Below are positions 1 through 8,488 of a stretch of DNA of 64,000 nucleotides, one piece after another. The DNA is from Pseudarthrobacter sp. SSS035 (GTDB lineage Bacteria > Actinomycetota > Actinomycetes > Actinomycetales > Micrococcaceae). Positions within the stretch are counted from its first letter, which is position 1, and every line of letters begins with the position of its first letter. The stretch is taken from contig NZ_CP096882.1 of NCBI RefSeq assembly GCF_023273875.1, positions 2,542,001 through 2,606,000 of the forward strand, written 5' to 3'. Made by a program: the position numbers and the translations under genes. The notes beneath the pieces were generated by a model. That model worked only from the letters and a program-made list of their open reading frames with translations, made no database searches and was not told the DNA's origin.

Positions 1-1452
1 CTCCTCGTTGCGCCATGGACGAATGACTCCCATGAGGCAGTAGACCGCGATGGAGGCGAGGATCGGAGCAGCGACCGAGACCGCCTGGGAAAGGTCACCC
101 AGCGCTGCGATCTGCGCCGTGAGCACGTACTTGTTGACTGCGAACACGACCAAGCCTGCGGCCCAGGAGAACAACGCAGCTGACGGACCGCAGCGCTTGA
201 ACGGCCGAAGCATGCCCAGCAGCATCGGAATGGCGATTGGACCGACAAGGGCGCCGAACCACAGGATCAGGAGGCCAAGGACGCCGCCGAAAGAATCGGC
301 CGACAGTGCGATAAGCATCGAGAGTCCAATGAACAGGAACACCGACAGCCTGCCTGCCGCCAGCTCGGTCTTCGAGGTCAACGGCTTCTTGGACCGCCGC
401 AGCGCCGGAATGATGTCGCGCGTAATCACTGAAGAAATTGCGTTGGCGTCCGAGGATGTCATGGCCATCGTGTGCGAGAACATGCCGGCAAGAACCAGCC
501 CGACCAGGCCCGCAGGCAGCAACATTTGAGTCAACAGCGCATACGACTGCTCCGGCTGCGCCAGGTTCGGCAGAAGAAGCGGTGCTGCCCACATCGGGAA
601 GAACAGGACCAGAGGCCACACAAGGTAGAGGCCACCAGAGAGAAGGATCGATTTCCTGGCCGAAGATCCCGTGGGTGCTGCAATGAACCGCTGGGCGAGG
701 TTCCACGTACCGCCGTTGTAGGAAACAGTGCTGATGACGATGTATGCAAGGAAGAATGCGATCGTCAGATTCCCGCCGAACGGGGCGGAGTGGGACGGCG
801 GCAACTGCTCCCAGATGCCGAAGATCGAGGAGATCCCGCCAAGCTTCGCCATAGCGGCAATCAGCAGTGCAAATGCGGCCACGAACTGGATGACGAACTG
901 CCCAAAGTCGGTCAACGCGTCCGCCCAAAGGCCGCCAATGGTCGAGTAGACCATGGTCACGCCGCCCACGAGGATGATGCCGACAGACAACGGGACTCCC
1001 GCAAAGACATCGAGCAGGATGGCACTGGCTGCCCACTTGGCGGCAACATCGAAAACTTCGAGGAGAGTTCCCGACCATGCCAGAACCTGCTGGGCCGGTA
1101 GGTTGTAGCGGGTGGTGAGGTACTCCAGCGGAGAGATGATACCCAGGCGCTGGCGCAGCCGCGGCCAGCGTGGCGCGAACAGGAACGATCCGACGACGCA
1201 AGCGAAAGTGATGCTCAGTGCCCACCACACGTAAACGGCAAATCCCGTTGTATACGCGAGTGCAGCGTAGCCGACGAATACAGCGGCCGAATACCCCGAC
1301 ATGTGGTGCGAAATTCCCGCGAGCCACCATGGCATCTTGCCGCCGGCAGTAAAGAAGTCGGCCGCGTTATGGACCCTGCGCTTCGACCACCACCCTATGC
1401 CCACCATCACGAGGAAGTATCCAGACAAAACGATCCAGTCCAATGCGTGCAT
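1..1452 (-). CDS. Sodium:solute symporter (SSS) family permease, C-terminus beyond the window
   Basis: The 484 codons present run off the left edge, so the C-terminus is missing. The protein is hydrophobic throughout and opens with LDWIVLSGYFLVMVGIGWW, the typical first helix of SSS (SLC5-like) symporters. Inside it has SYNGGTWNLAQRFIA and SSDANAISSVITRDI, which match segments conserved in that family. Members take up sugars, carboxylates, vitamins or amino acids with sodium; the substrate cannot be read from the sequence. Start ATG 1452 follows AGGAG by about 5 bases. Its promoter region holds two LacI-type operators and a third palindrome, so a sugar-like inducer is inferred. The matching LacI protein is not next to it and may lie past the left edge. 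Confidence 0.9.
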   Translation of the reverse strand, partial: MHALDWIVLSGYFLVMVGIGWWSKRRVHNAADFFTAGGKMPWWLAGISHHMSGYSAAVFVGYAALAYTTGFAVYVWWALSITFACVVGSFLFAPRWPRLRQRLGIISPLEYLTTRYNLPAQQVLAWSGTLLEVFDVAAKWAASAILLDVFAGVPLSVGIILVGGVTMVYSTIGGLWADALTDFGQFVIQFVAAFALLIAAMAKLGGISSIFGIWEQLPPSHSAPFGGNLTIAFFLAYIVISTVSYNGGTWNLAQRFIAAPTGSSARKSILLSGGLYLVWPLVLFFPMWAAPLLLPNLAQPEQSYALLTQMLLPAGLVGLVLAGMFSHTMAMTSSDANAISSVITRDIIPALRRSKKPLTSKTELAAGRLSVFLFIGLSMLIALSADSFGGVLGLLILWFGALVGPIAIPMLLGMLRPFKRCGPSAALFSWAAGLVVFAVNKYVLTAQIAALGDLSQAVSVAAPILASIAVYCLMGVIRPWRNEE

Positions 1453-1499
1453 GATTCTCCTAGAAGCGCGGTTGGGAGGTGATAGGGAACACACTGACA

Positions 1500-1513
1500 T
1501 GCAAACGTTTGCA
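1500..1513. promoter_or_regulatory. LacI-type operator, proximal, of the SSS symporter gene
   Basis: TGCAAACGTTTGCA is a perfect 14-base palindrome with the central CG of LacI/GalR-family operators. It lies 48 bases upstream of the symporter start at 1452, a position suited to repression. Confidence 0.7.
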
Positions 1514-1518
1514 CGACA

Positions 1519-1533
1519 ATACCTCTGAGGTAT
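1519..1533. promoter_or_regulatory. 15-base palindrome between the two LacI-type operators
   Basis: ATACCTC-t-GAGGTAT is a perfect inverted repeat around one base. It differs from the flanking LacI-type sites and could be a separate regulator site or a small hairpin in the symporter leader. Confidence 0.35.
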
Positions 1534-1585
1534 CTGATTTTGCTTTGTAGAAATAAGGCACCCCGCTGGAAATGGGGCTTGGCCA

Positions 1586-1599
1586 TGCAAGCGATTGCA
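1586..1599. promoter_or_regulatory. LacI-type operator, distal, of the SSS symporter gene
   Basis: TGCAAGCGATTGCA has perfect TGCAA/TTGCA arms and a central CG. It is 86 bases from the 1500-1513 site, compatible with looping by a LacI-family repressor. Confidence 0.6.
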
Positions 1600-1688
1600 C
1601 GAGGTGCATCGGATCACCGATTTTGAGGCCTGCGGCACATTCGAGGCGGGGTGGTCCGCACTTTGCGCCCAGGCTGTGCCCTTGCACT

Positions 1689-1715
1689 CTTACTTTATTC
1701 GCCGTATAAAGTAAG
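1689..1715. promoter_or_regulatory. Palindromic operator directly before the ROK regulator gene
   Basis: CTTACTTTAT and ATAAAGTAAG form perfect 10-base arms around a 7-base spacer. The right arm ends one base before the ATG at 1717, so binding would block start of transcription or translation. AT-rich palindromes of this size are typical for ROK repressors (Mlc/NagC/XylR), which suggests autoregulation of the operon. Confidence 0.65.
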
Positions 1716-1716
1716 T

Positions 1717-2871
1717 ATGTTACCTGGATCACACCGCGGCGCCCCGACGGGGAGGGATGCGCTGCGCAGAATCCGGGTCAGCGCCATCTTCAGCACCCTG
1801 CTGGAGGCCGGACCCCTCGCCCGGACAGACCTGGCGCACCGGACCGGTTACAGCCCCTCCACGGTCACGGGCATCGTCCAGGACCTCAGCGAGGCCGGCT
1901 ACCTGCGGGTTGTGGGGCAACAGGAATCGACCGGCGGCCGGCGGCGGACCCTGATCGAACTCAACCGCTCCTCGGTGACCATCGCCGTCGTCGGTCTCCG
2001 CGGCACCCGGATCTGGTGCGCCCTGGTGGACCTGGACGGCAACCGCCTGGATGCCGCTGAACAGGATTTCGATCCCGAGGACCCGGTGGGCAGCACCGCG
2101 AGCACCGTGATGTCACTCCACCGCCGGGCGCTGATTCCGCCCGTTCACGTGGTGGTGGCACTCCCCGGCGTCGTCGCCTCCGACGGGTCCGTGGCCCTGG
2201 CGCCCGCGTTCGGCCCCGTTGCCCACCTCCGCCTCGTGGACGAACTCGAAGCCACAACAGGGCTCCGCACCACGGTGGAAAATGACGTCAACCTCATCGC
2301 CCTGGGGGAGCGGGTGGACGGCGCGGGCAACGGCGTGGAGGACCTGGTCCTGATCCATGTTGCCGAAGGCATCGGGGCGACGATCATCGCCGGCGGAGAG
2401 GTCCTGGAGGGATCAAGCCGTTCCGCAGGCGAAATCGGCTTCCTTCCGCAGAGCCTTGCGGCCAGCCCGCGCGGGGAACGCGGAGACTACGAACGGCGCT
2501 GGACCGCCGCCGGCATCCGCGAGTCCGGAGCGCTGCTCGGTCTGTCGCTGCCAGAGGAGACGGTGGTTGAATCCCTCTGCAGCGCCGATTCGCCGGCCGC
2601 TGCCACGCTTCTTGATGACGTTATCCAGGCCTGGGCCTTCGCAGCCATCATCTGCGCCTGCGTCGTCAACCCGGCGCGTGTGATCTTCTCCGGCGACGCC
2701 GTTCTCCTGACCCGCGATGCGCGGGAAAAGCTCCGCGGCACCGTCCAGAGGTCCGCGCCGTCCCTGACCGACGTCGTCTTCGCCGAGCTCGGACACGAGG
2801 CAATCCTGCATGGCGCCATCGCGAAGGTGATGAAGAGCCCCGCAACCCTCTTCACCGAGGTCGCCGGATGA
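1717..2871 (+). CDS. ROK-family transcriptional regulator
   Basis: This 384-residue protein has an N-terminal winged helix (about residues 12-70, including LARTDLAHRTGYSPSTVTGI) and a ROK sugar-binding/kinase fold to the C-terminus, with ENDVNLIALGE and GEIGF in the expected order. ATG 1717 was preferred over the in-frame GTG 1651 because it starts at the end of a palindromic operator and the upstream residues look non-native; no Shine-Dalgarno precedes it, so the mRNA may be leaderless. Most ROK proteins have GEIGH and a zinc-binding CxCGxxGC motif; here the His is Phe and the Cys cluster is absent. The importer and enzyme operon begins 57 bases downstream on the same strand and is the likely target. 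Confidence 0.9.
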   Translation: MLPGSHRGAPTGRDALRRIRVSAIFSTLLEAGPLARTDLAHRTGYSPSTVTGIVQDLSEAGYLRVVGQQESTGGRRRTLIELNRSSVTIAVVGLRGTRIWCALVDLDGNRLDAAEQDFDPEDPVGSTASTVMSLHRRALIPPVHVVVALPGVVASDGSVALAPAFGPVAHLRLVDELEATTGLRTTVENDVNLIALGERVDGAGNGVEDLVLIHVAEGIGATIIAGGEVLEGSSRSAGEIGFLPQSLAASPRGERGDYERRWTAAGIRESGALLGLSLPEETVVESLCSADSPAAATLLDDVIQAWAFAAIICACVVNPARVIFSGDAVLLTRDAREKLRGTVQRSAPSLTDVVFAELGHEAILHGAIAKVMKSPATLFTEVAG

Positions 2872-2927
2872 GCTAACCAGGAATCCTTTCCACCCATCAG
2901 CCAGACAAAAGTTACTAGGAGAAACTA

Positions 2928-4004
2928 ATGACGTCACGTCCACTGCGATTCGCGCTGCTAGCCGGCGGTCTCGCACTCACGCTTGGAATGTCTGCCTGCG
3001 GACTGGACTCGCCGCAGCCCTCGGGAACGTCGGCCGGTGCCGAAGACACCGGAACCCTGACCATCTACACGGCCCGGGACAAAGCCCTTGCTACGGAAGT
3101 GGTGGCAGATTTCGAAAAGGCCAATCCGAAGTACGCGGGCAAAGTCCAACTGCTGACACTTGGCGCCCAGGAGGCCCTGGAACGCGTCAAGGCCGAGAAG
3201 TCCAACCCGCAGGGCGACATCTGGTGGGGCGGCACCCAGCAGCAGATGCAGCAGGCCGCCGCCGGGCAGGTCCTGTCTCCTGCGCCGAAGGACGTTATCG
3301 ACGCCGTCCCCGCCGAGCAGCGCGACGCTGAGGGTCTCTGGGTGGGGGAGATGAAGCTGGCCGAGGTCATCTTCTACAACAAGGACATGCTCACCGCAGA
3401 CCAGGCTCCCAAAGACTGGGATGACCTCATCAGCCCCGCGATGAAGGACAAGATCGCGATCCGCGACGTCCTGGCATCCGGCACCATGCGCAGCATTTAT
3501 GCGGCGATGATTGACCGCCAATTCGACGCCGCGGGCAGCCCCGACGCAGGCTACGAGTGGCTCAAGAAACTCGATGCCAACACCAAGGTCTACGCCGCCA
3601 ACCCGACGGACCTCTACCTGAGGATCACACGCCAGGAAGCTGCGGTGACTGCCTGGAACCTGCAGGATGTCATGCTGCAGATTAAGAACCAGAAGGCCCC
3701 TTTCACACCAGTGGTGCCTGCATCCGGTGCGCCGATGCTCATTGACGGTGTGGCAAAGATCAAGGACGGCCCGTCTCCTGCCGGAGCGGACGCCTTCCTG
3801 TCCTTCCTTATGAGCAAGGACGAACAGACCAAGCTGTCAGAAACGTACTTCCAGATCCCGACGATCTCACTGCCCAAGGAACCGTCCTGGCTGGCTGACC
3901 TGGACCTGAAGGAAATGAAGGTCAACTGGGAACGCGTCAACAAGAGCGAGCCCGAATGGAGCGCTTACTGGGCCGCGAACATCAAGGGCCAAGGCAACAA
4001 ATAG
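2928..4004 (+). CDS. ABC importer substrate-binding lipoprotein, Fbp/Afu-like (type 2 periplasmic fold)
   Basis: A signal peptide with the lipobox MSACG leads into a mature domain starting TLTIYTARDKALATEVVADF, the usual opening of FbpA/AfuA-like binding proteins. That group binds ferric iron, 2-aminoethylphosphonate, sugar phosphates and other small anions. The DIWWGG, EVIFYNKDM and PKDWDDLISP segments fit the same family, and 358 residues is a normal length. AGGAG sits 6 bases before ATG 2928. It is the first gene after the ROK regulator and precedes its ATPase and permease. Because the operon continues with catabolic enzymes, an organic nitrogen or sugar-derived ligand is more likely than iron; that is inference. 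Confidence 0.85.
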   Translation: MTSRPLRFALLAGGLALTLGMSACGLDSPQPSGTSAGAEDTGTLTIYTARDKALATEVVADFEKANPKYAGKVQLLTLGAQEALERVKAEKSNPQGDIWWGGTQQQMQQAAAGQVLSPAPKDVIDAVPAEQRDAEGLWVGEMKLAEVIFYNKDMLTADQAPKDWDDLISPAMKDKIAIRDVLASGTMRSIYAAMIDRQFDAAGSPDAGYEWLKKLDANTKVYAANPTDLYLRITRQEAAVTAWNLQDVMLQIKNQKAPFTPVVPASGAPMLIDGVAKIKDGPSPAGADAFLSFLMSKDEQTKLSETYFQIPTISLPKEPSWLADLDLKEMKVNWERVNKSEPEWSAYWAANIKGQGNK

Positions 4005-4014
4005 CACCGCGCAC

Positions 4015-4041
4015 GGCGGGGCGGCCACCGGCTGCCCCGCC
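4015..4041 (+). terminator. Stable hairpin after the binding-protein gene
   Basis: GGCGGGGCGGCC and GGCTGCCCCGCC pair over 12 positions (one G-T) around a 3-base loop, 10 bases after the stop codon. It has no T run, so it probably trims or stabilises the upstream mRNA and gives excess binding protein over membrane parts. Confidence 0.6.
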
Positions 4042-4106
4042 GGACCACCCCATGGCCGAAACCACCCCCCGGCCAGCACGCACCTACCACCACCGTGGAG
4101 CCAACC

Positions 4107-5204
4107 ATGACACGCGTCTTCCTCAACGCCATCAGCAAGCAGTACCCGGGGGCCAAGCCTGCGGTATCCAACCTGACAGTCACCATTGACGACGGCGAAT
4201 TCTTCACCCTGCTGGGTCCTTCCGGCTGCGGCAAGTCAACAACCCTGCGGATGGTGGCAGGATTCATCCAGCCCTCCAGTGGAAGCATCCACTTCGGCGA
4301 CAAGGACGTCACCAACGCCGCACCCAACAAACGGGACACCGGCATGGTTTTCCAGAACTACGCCCTGTTCCCGCACATGACCGTCCGGGGAAACGTTGCC
4401 TACGGCCTGAATGCGCGCAACGTGCCCAAGCAGGACAAGAACAGGCGGATCGACGAGGCGCTCGCCCAGGTGGGACTCCAGGAGTTCGGCGACCGCCGGA
4501 TCGACATGCTTTCCGGCGGGCAGCAGCAGCGCGTGGCTTTGGCCCGGGCCCTGGTGATCCGCCCGGCGGCCCTGCTGCTGGACGAGCCGCTTTCCAACCT
4601 GGACGCGAAGCTGCGCGAGGAAACGCGTACCGAAATCAGGTCCACGCAGAAGGCGGCAGGCACCACCTGCCTCTACGTCACCCATGACCAGGCCGAGGCC
4701 ATGGCGATGAGCGACCGCGTGGCGGTGCTTAATGAAGGCGAGCTCCATCAGGTCGGGTCACCCCGCGAGGTCTACAACCGGCCCGCCACGGCATTCGTCG
4801 CCAGATTCATCGGCCGGTCCAACGTGCTGCCCTGTACCGTGCTGGGTGTGGACGACGGCGTCGACGGCGGCTCCGTCAGCATTTCCCTGGCCGACGGCAC
4901 AGTCCTCAAAACACCCCGGGTGGAAGGATCGATCTCGGCCCGGGTCTCTGCCGGGGACAAGGCCGCGGTGTCGCTCCGGCCGGAATCCATCGGCCTCACT
5001 GTCCTCCCGGGAAAGGAAGCGTCGGGCCAGCTCGCCGGGAGGGTCCTTACCGCGGAGTTCACCGGCGCCGTCAATATCTACGAGATCGACTGGCACGGCG
5101 AGCAGATCGTTGTTTCTGCGCCGGACACCGTGGACCGCGCCGAACCCGGGGACCTCGTATCGATGGCACCGCACCAGGACCGCGTGTGGCTGGTGGAGCC
5201 GTGA
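4107..5204 (+). CDS. ABC importer ATPase with TOBE domain
   Basis: The protein (365 residues) has Walker A GPSGCGKST near residue 39, signature LSGGQQQRVALARAL near 140, and Walker B LLLDEPLSNLD followed by the switch histidine in YVTHDQAEAMAMSD. The last ~110 residues form a TOBE-type domain, as in PotA/FbpC/UgpC-type ATPases. ATG 4107 has GGAG 7 bases upstream, better than the in-frame GTG at 4095. It energises the fused permease whose GTG start overlaps this stop codon (GTGA), so the two are translationally coupled. Confidence 0.9.
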   Translation: MTRVFLNAISKQYPGAKPAVSNLTVTIDDGEFFTLLGPSGCGKSTTLRMVAGFIQPSSGSIHFGDKDVTNAAPNKRDTGMVFQNYALFPHMTVRGNVAYGLNARNVPKQDKNRRIDEALAQVGLQEFGDRRIDMLSGGQQQRVALARALVIRPAALLLDEPLSNLDAKLREETRTEIRSTQKAAGTTCLYVTHDQAEAMAMSDRVAVLNEGELHQVGSPREVYNRPATAFVARFIGRSNVLPCTVLGVDDGVDGGSVSISLADGTVLKTPRVEGSISARVSAGDKAAVSLRPESIGLTVLPGKEASGQLAGRVLTAEFTGAVNIYEIDWHGEQIVVSAPDTVDRAEPGDLVSMAPHQDRVWLVEP

Positions 5205-6952
5205 CGGTCGCCGTTCCGAGGCTGCGGAACCGGTCCTCCCTCACGTCGTCGGACCGGTTCGTCTACTTCCTCGCCGCCCCGGTGGTTCTGGTGCTCCTGG
5301 TGTACATCGTGGTGCCGATGCTGGCCACCGCCACCACCAGTGCCGAGAGCGGAGGAAGCGCCTACAAGGGATTCATCAACGGCTCATCCGGCACGGCGCT
5401 GGGACTCTCGGTAGGCATCTCGGTGGGATCGGTCCTGACCACCGGTGTACTCGGCACGGCGCTCGCCGTCCTGCTGTCGCGCTTTGATTTTCCGGGCCGC
5501 AGGGTGCTGCGGCTCTTCGCGCTGCTGCCCATGGCGCTGCCTCCGCTGATCGGCGCCGTGTCCTTCTACTTCCTGTACGCCGAAAGCGGCATTGTTCCGC
5601 GCTTCCTGGAGCGCTACTTCGGCGCCGACGCCGCGGCGGTGTCCGCCAACGGCGTCTGGGGCGTGCTCCTGGTCCACACCATGACCATGTACCCCTATTT
5701 CTACCTCGCCGTCTCCTCGGCGCTGGCCGGATCCGACGCCTCCATGGAGGAGGCAGCGCTGAACCTGGGCGCGAGCCGCTTCCGCATGTGGCGCACGGTA
5801 CTCCTGCCCATGCTCACCCCGGCGCTGGTTTCCGGAACGCTGCTGACCTTCATGGTCTCGATGGCATCCTTCACCGCGCCCCAGTTCTACAACGTGCAGA
5901 CCCTGACCATGCAGATCGTCGCCTCTCGAACCAGCGGCGCGTACGATGTCGCCGCGGCCCAGGCGGTGGTCCTCTCCGTCGTGTCAATCTTCTTCCTGCT
6001 GGCCATGCGCTGGTACGAAAACCGGCGCCTCCACCGAGGTTCCTCCAAGGGAACGCCCCAGGCCGTGAAGGTACTGCACGGTGTGCTGCCCCGCACCCTT
6101 GCCGGGGTCGGATCGTTGCTGCTGGTCCTGTTCCTGATGGCGCCGCCGGCCACGATCGCCCTGCTGTCCTTCACCGTGGACGGGTCGTGGACCACGCAGA
6201 TCCTGCCGCCGGACTACACCCTGGACAACTTCACGCGGATCTTCACGGACCCCGTCACGCTGCGCCCCATCCTGGTCAGTGCCCAGATGTCCTTCGTGGC
6301 CATGATCGGCTGCATCCTGGTGGGGGTCCTCGCCGCCTGGGTGGTCACCCGGTGGAAAGGGCCGGGCAGGGGTTTGCTCGATGTGATGGTGATGCTCCCG
6401 TGGGCGCTCCCCGGCACCGTCATCGGCGTCAACATCGTGACGGCTTTCGCCACCCCGGGCCCGTTCAATCTCGGCCAGGTACTGATCGGATCCCTCTGGA
6501 TCCTCCCGGTGGCCTATTTTGTCCGGTTCCTGCCCCTGGTATTCCGCTCCGCCAACGCGTCGCTGGCCCAGATCGACCCCAGCGTCGAGGAAGCAGCACG
6601 GAACCTTGGCGCGGGCCCCTGGCGTGCCCTGCGGACCGTGACCGTGCCCCTGATGTCCCGCGGCATCCTGGCCGGTGCGCTGATGGCGTTCATCCAAGGC
6701 TTCGGTGAGTACGTGGCGTCCGTGGTGGTCTACCCGGCCCGCTACGCCCCGCTTTCCGTCGAGATTTACAACCGCATCTACTCCAACGAGTTCGGCACGG
6801 CCGCGGCCTACGGCACGCTTCAGATGGCGCTGATCCTCATCGTGCTGGTCATCGCCCAACGGCTGGAGACACCCCGCCGCGACCGGAAGGCACGGGGCGA
6901 GCGGCCCGCCGGCGCGCCCCTCACTCCCGTTATGGCCCCCACACCCACCTGA
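5201..6952 (+). CDS. ABC importer permease, two permease domains fused in one chain
   Basis: The 583-residue protein holds two tandem permease modules of about six helices each. Each has an EAA loop that docks on the ATPase: EEAALNLGASRFRMWRTVLL near residue 185 and EEAARNLGAGPWRALRTVTV near residue 465. Fbp/Afu/SfuB-type iron and 2-aminoethylphosphonate permeases share this fused architecture. GTG 5201 overlaps the ATPase stop as GTGA, with GGTGGAG just before. One chain replaces two separate permease subunits, matching the single ATPase and single binding protein in this operon. Confidence 0.9.
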   Translation: MTVAVPRLRNRSSLTSSDRFVYFLAAPVVLVLLVYIVVPMLATATTSAESGGSAYKGFINGSSGTALGLSVGISVGSVLTTGVLGTALAVLLSRFDFPGRRVLRLFALLPMALPPLIGAVSFYFLYAESGIVPRFLERYFGADAAAVSANGVWGVLLVHTMTMYPYFYLAVSSALAGSDASMEEAALNLGASRFRMWRTVLLPMLTPALVSGTLLTFMVSMASFTAPQFYNVQTLTMQIVASRTSGAYDVAAAQAVVLSVVSIFFLLAMRWYENRRLHRGSSKGTPQAVKVLHGVLPRTLAGVGSLLLVLFLMAPPATIALLSFTVDGSWTTQILPPDYTLDNFTRIFTDPVTLRPILVSAQMSFVAMIGCILVGVLAAWVVTRWKGPGRGLLDVMVMLPWALPGTVIGVNIVTAFATPGPFNLGQVLIGSLWILPVAYFVRFLPLVFRSANASLAQIDPSVEEAARNLGAGPWRALRTVTVPLMSRGILAGALMAFIQGFGEYVASVVVYPARYAPLSVEIYNRIYSNEFGTAAAYGTLQMALILIVLVIAQRLETPRRDRKARGERPAGAPLTPVMAPTPT

Positions 6953-6973
6953 TCCATGGAACCGGAGATACGA

Positions 6974-8488
6974 ATGAACACCGCAACCGAGCCGTCCATG
7001 CCGCGCCCCGACCTCAAGGACCAGGAAAACCTCAGCATCTACTGGGACAACCACCTGCGGGACGCCTTCGACGAAGCAGCACCGCATATCTACCCGGGCA
7101 TGGTCGAAGCAAGCCTGGCGCACGTGCTGATGCTGACCCGGCAGGGCATCCTGCCGCGTGGCCGGGGGGAAGTCCTGCTGAAGGGGCTGCTGACACTGTG
7201 GGCCAGGACCGAATCGGGCGAACAGGCGTACGTTTTCGATGGCAGCGTCGAGGATCCGTATTACTTCCTGGAGCAGCAGCTCGCCGCCGAGTGCGGGATC
7301 CCAACCTCCGAACTCGACGTCCAGCTGGCCAGGAGCCGGAACGATCTCGACGCCGGGGTGTTCCGGATGGTCCTCCGCCGCCAACTGCTGGACCAGGCCG
7401 CCCTGGTGGTCCAGGCTGCCACCGACGCGGCCGTGCAGGCCGCCGCGAACGCGGACAGCCTGATCATCGGGTTCACGCACCGCCGCCCCGCCCAGCCGAC
7501 GACGATCGGCCACGTCCTCGCCGGTCTCTCGGAAGCGATGCTCAGCCAGGCGAAGGAGATGCTCAGCATCTACGACGAACTGAACGTTTCGCCGCTGGGA
7601 TCGGCCGCGTTCACCGGCACCGACCTGCCGATCGACCCGCTGATGGTGGGCGAGCTGACCGGCTTCGATTCCAGCTTCACCTCCAGCTACGAGGCCGTGG
7701 CGGGAGCGGAGCACTTCATGCGGCTGGCCGCGGTCCAGGCCCGGATCACCGCCACCGGCGCCCGCTTCGCCCGGGTGCTGCTTGAGTGGATGACCTTCAA
7801 ATGGGTGGAAACGCCAACGGCCTACACCCAGGGCTCGTCGATCATGCCGCAGAAGAAGAACCCGGTAGTGCTGGAGCACATGGTGTCCATGGCCGGTGTC
7901 ACCGCGGCGGACATGGCAGCCACCTACGCGAACATCGGCTCGGCCTGGTACGAGGACTCCAACAACGCCACCACTGATGTGCAAAAGCACCTGTGGCGCG
8001 CCGGGGAACGCGTGGTCCGTTTTATGCGGATGATGGACGGGCTGCTGCTGGACCTGAAGGTGCTCCAGTTGCCGGACCATGCGGAAATCGTCGCCTCCGG
8101 GGCCACCACCACCGCCGTTGCGGAGGCGCTCGCCGCCCGTGGCATCCCCTGGCGGACGGCCCACGACGTCGTCGGCCGGCTGGTGCGCGCCGACGCGCCG
8201 GCGGACTGGACCGCGGACGGTGTCGCGAAGGCCCTCGCGGACGCCGGCATCGACGCCGCAGAGGAGCTGGTGGCCACGACACTGAGCGCCGGACAGCAGC
8301 CGGAACTGATCCTCGCCCGGAAGCAGGGCGGAAGTCCCGGCAGCGAGGCCGTGCGCCGCAACGCCGCCGAGTCACAGCAGCGCGCAGATGATTTCGGCCG
8401 TGACGTCCAGCGCAGACGGAGCCAGATTGACTCGGCCAGGGAACGGCTGATGGCAGCCGCCGCGGACGCCGGAAGAGGCCATTGGTGA
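6974..8488 (+). CDS. Argininosuccinate-lyase-like C-N lyase (aspartase/fumarase superfamily)
   Basis: Signatures of the argininosuccinate lyase branch are visible: LARSRNDLD near residue 117, FTHRRPAQPTT near 166 and the catalytic-loop motif GSSIMPQKKNP near 287. These enzymes eliminate fumarate from a C-N bond; relatives also cleave adenylosuccinate and ethylenediamine-disuccinate. At 504 residues it is longer than usual (about 460). It is not next to arginine biosynthesis genes but sits between an ABC importer and a PfkB kinase, so a catabolic role on an N-succinyl-type compound is inferred. ATG 6974 has GGAG 6 bases upstream and was chosen over ATG 6956. Its stop overlaps the kinase start (GTGA). 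Confidence 0.85.
   Translation: MNTATEPSMPRPDLKDQENLSIYWDNHLRDAFDEAAPHIYPGMVEASLAHVLMLTRQGILPRGRGEVLLKGLLTLWARTESGEQAYVFDGSVEDPYYFLEQQLAAECGIPTSELDVQLARSRNDLDAGVFRMVLRRQLLDQAALVVQAATDAAVQAAANADSLIIGFTHRRPAQPTTIGHVLAGLSEAMLSQAKEMLSIYDELNVSPLGSAAFTGTDLPIDPLMVGELTGFDSSFTSSYEAVAGAEHFMRLAAVQARITATGARFARVLLEWMTFKWVETPTAYTQGSSIMPQKKNPVVLEHMVSMAGVTAADMAATYANIGSAWYEDSNNATTDVQKHLWRAGERVVRFMRMMDGLLLDLKVLQLPDHAEIVASGATTTAVAEALAARGIPWRTAHDVVGRLVRADAPADWTADGVAKALADAGIDAAEELVATTLSAGQQPELILARKQGGSPGSEAVRRNAAESQQRADDFGRDVQRRRSQIDSARERLMAAAADAGRGHW

Noticed and set aside
5984..8164. A 726-codon open frame on the minus strand across the permease and lyase genes.
   Set aside because: High GC keeps the frame open. 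It is antisense to two convincing genes and has Gly/Arg/Gln/His-rich low-complexity content without motifs.
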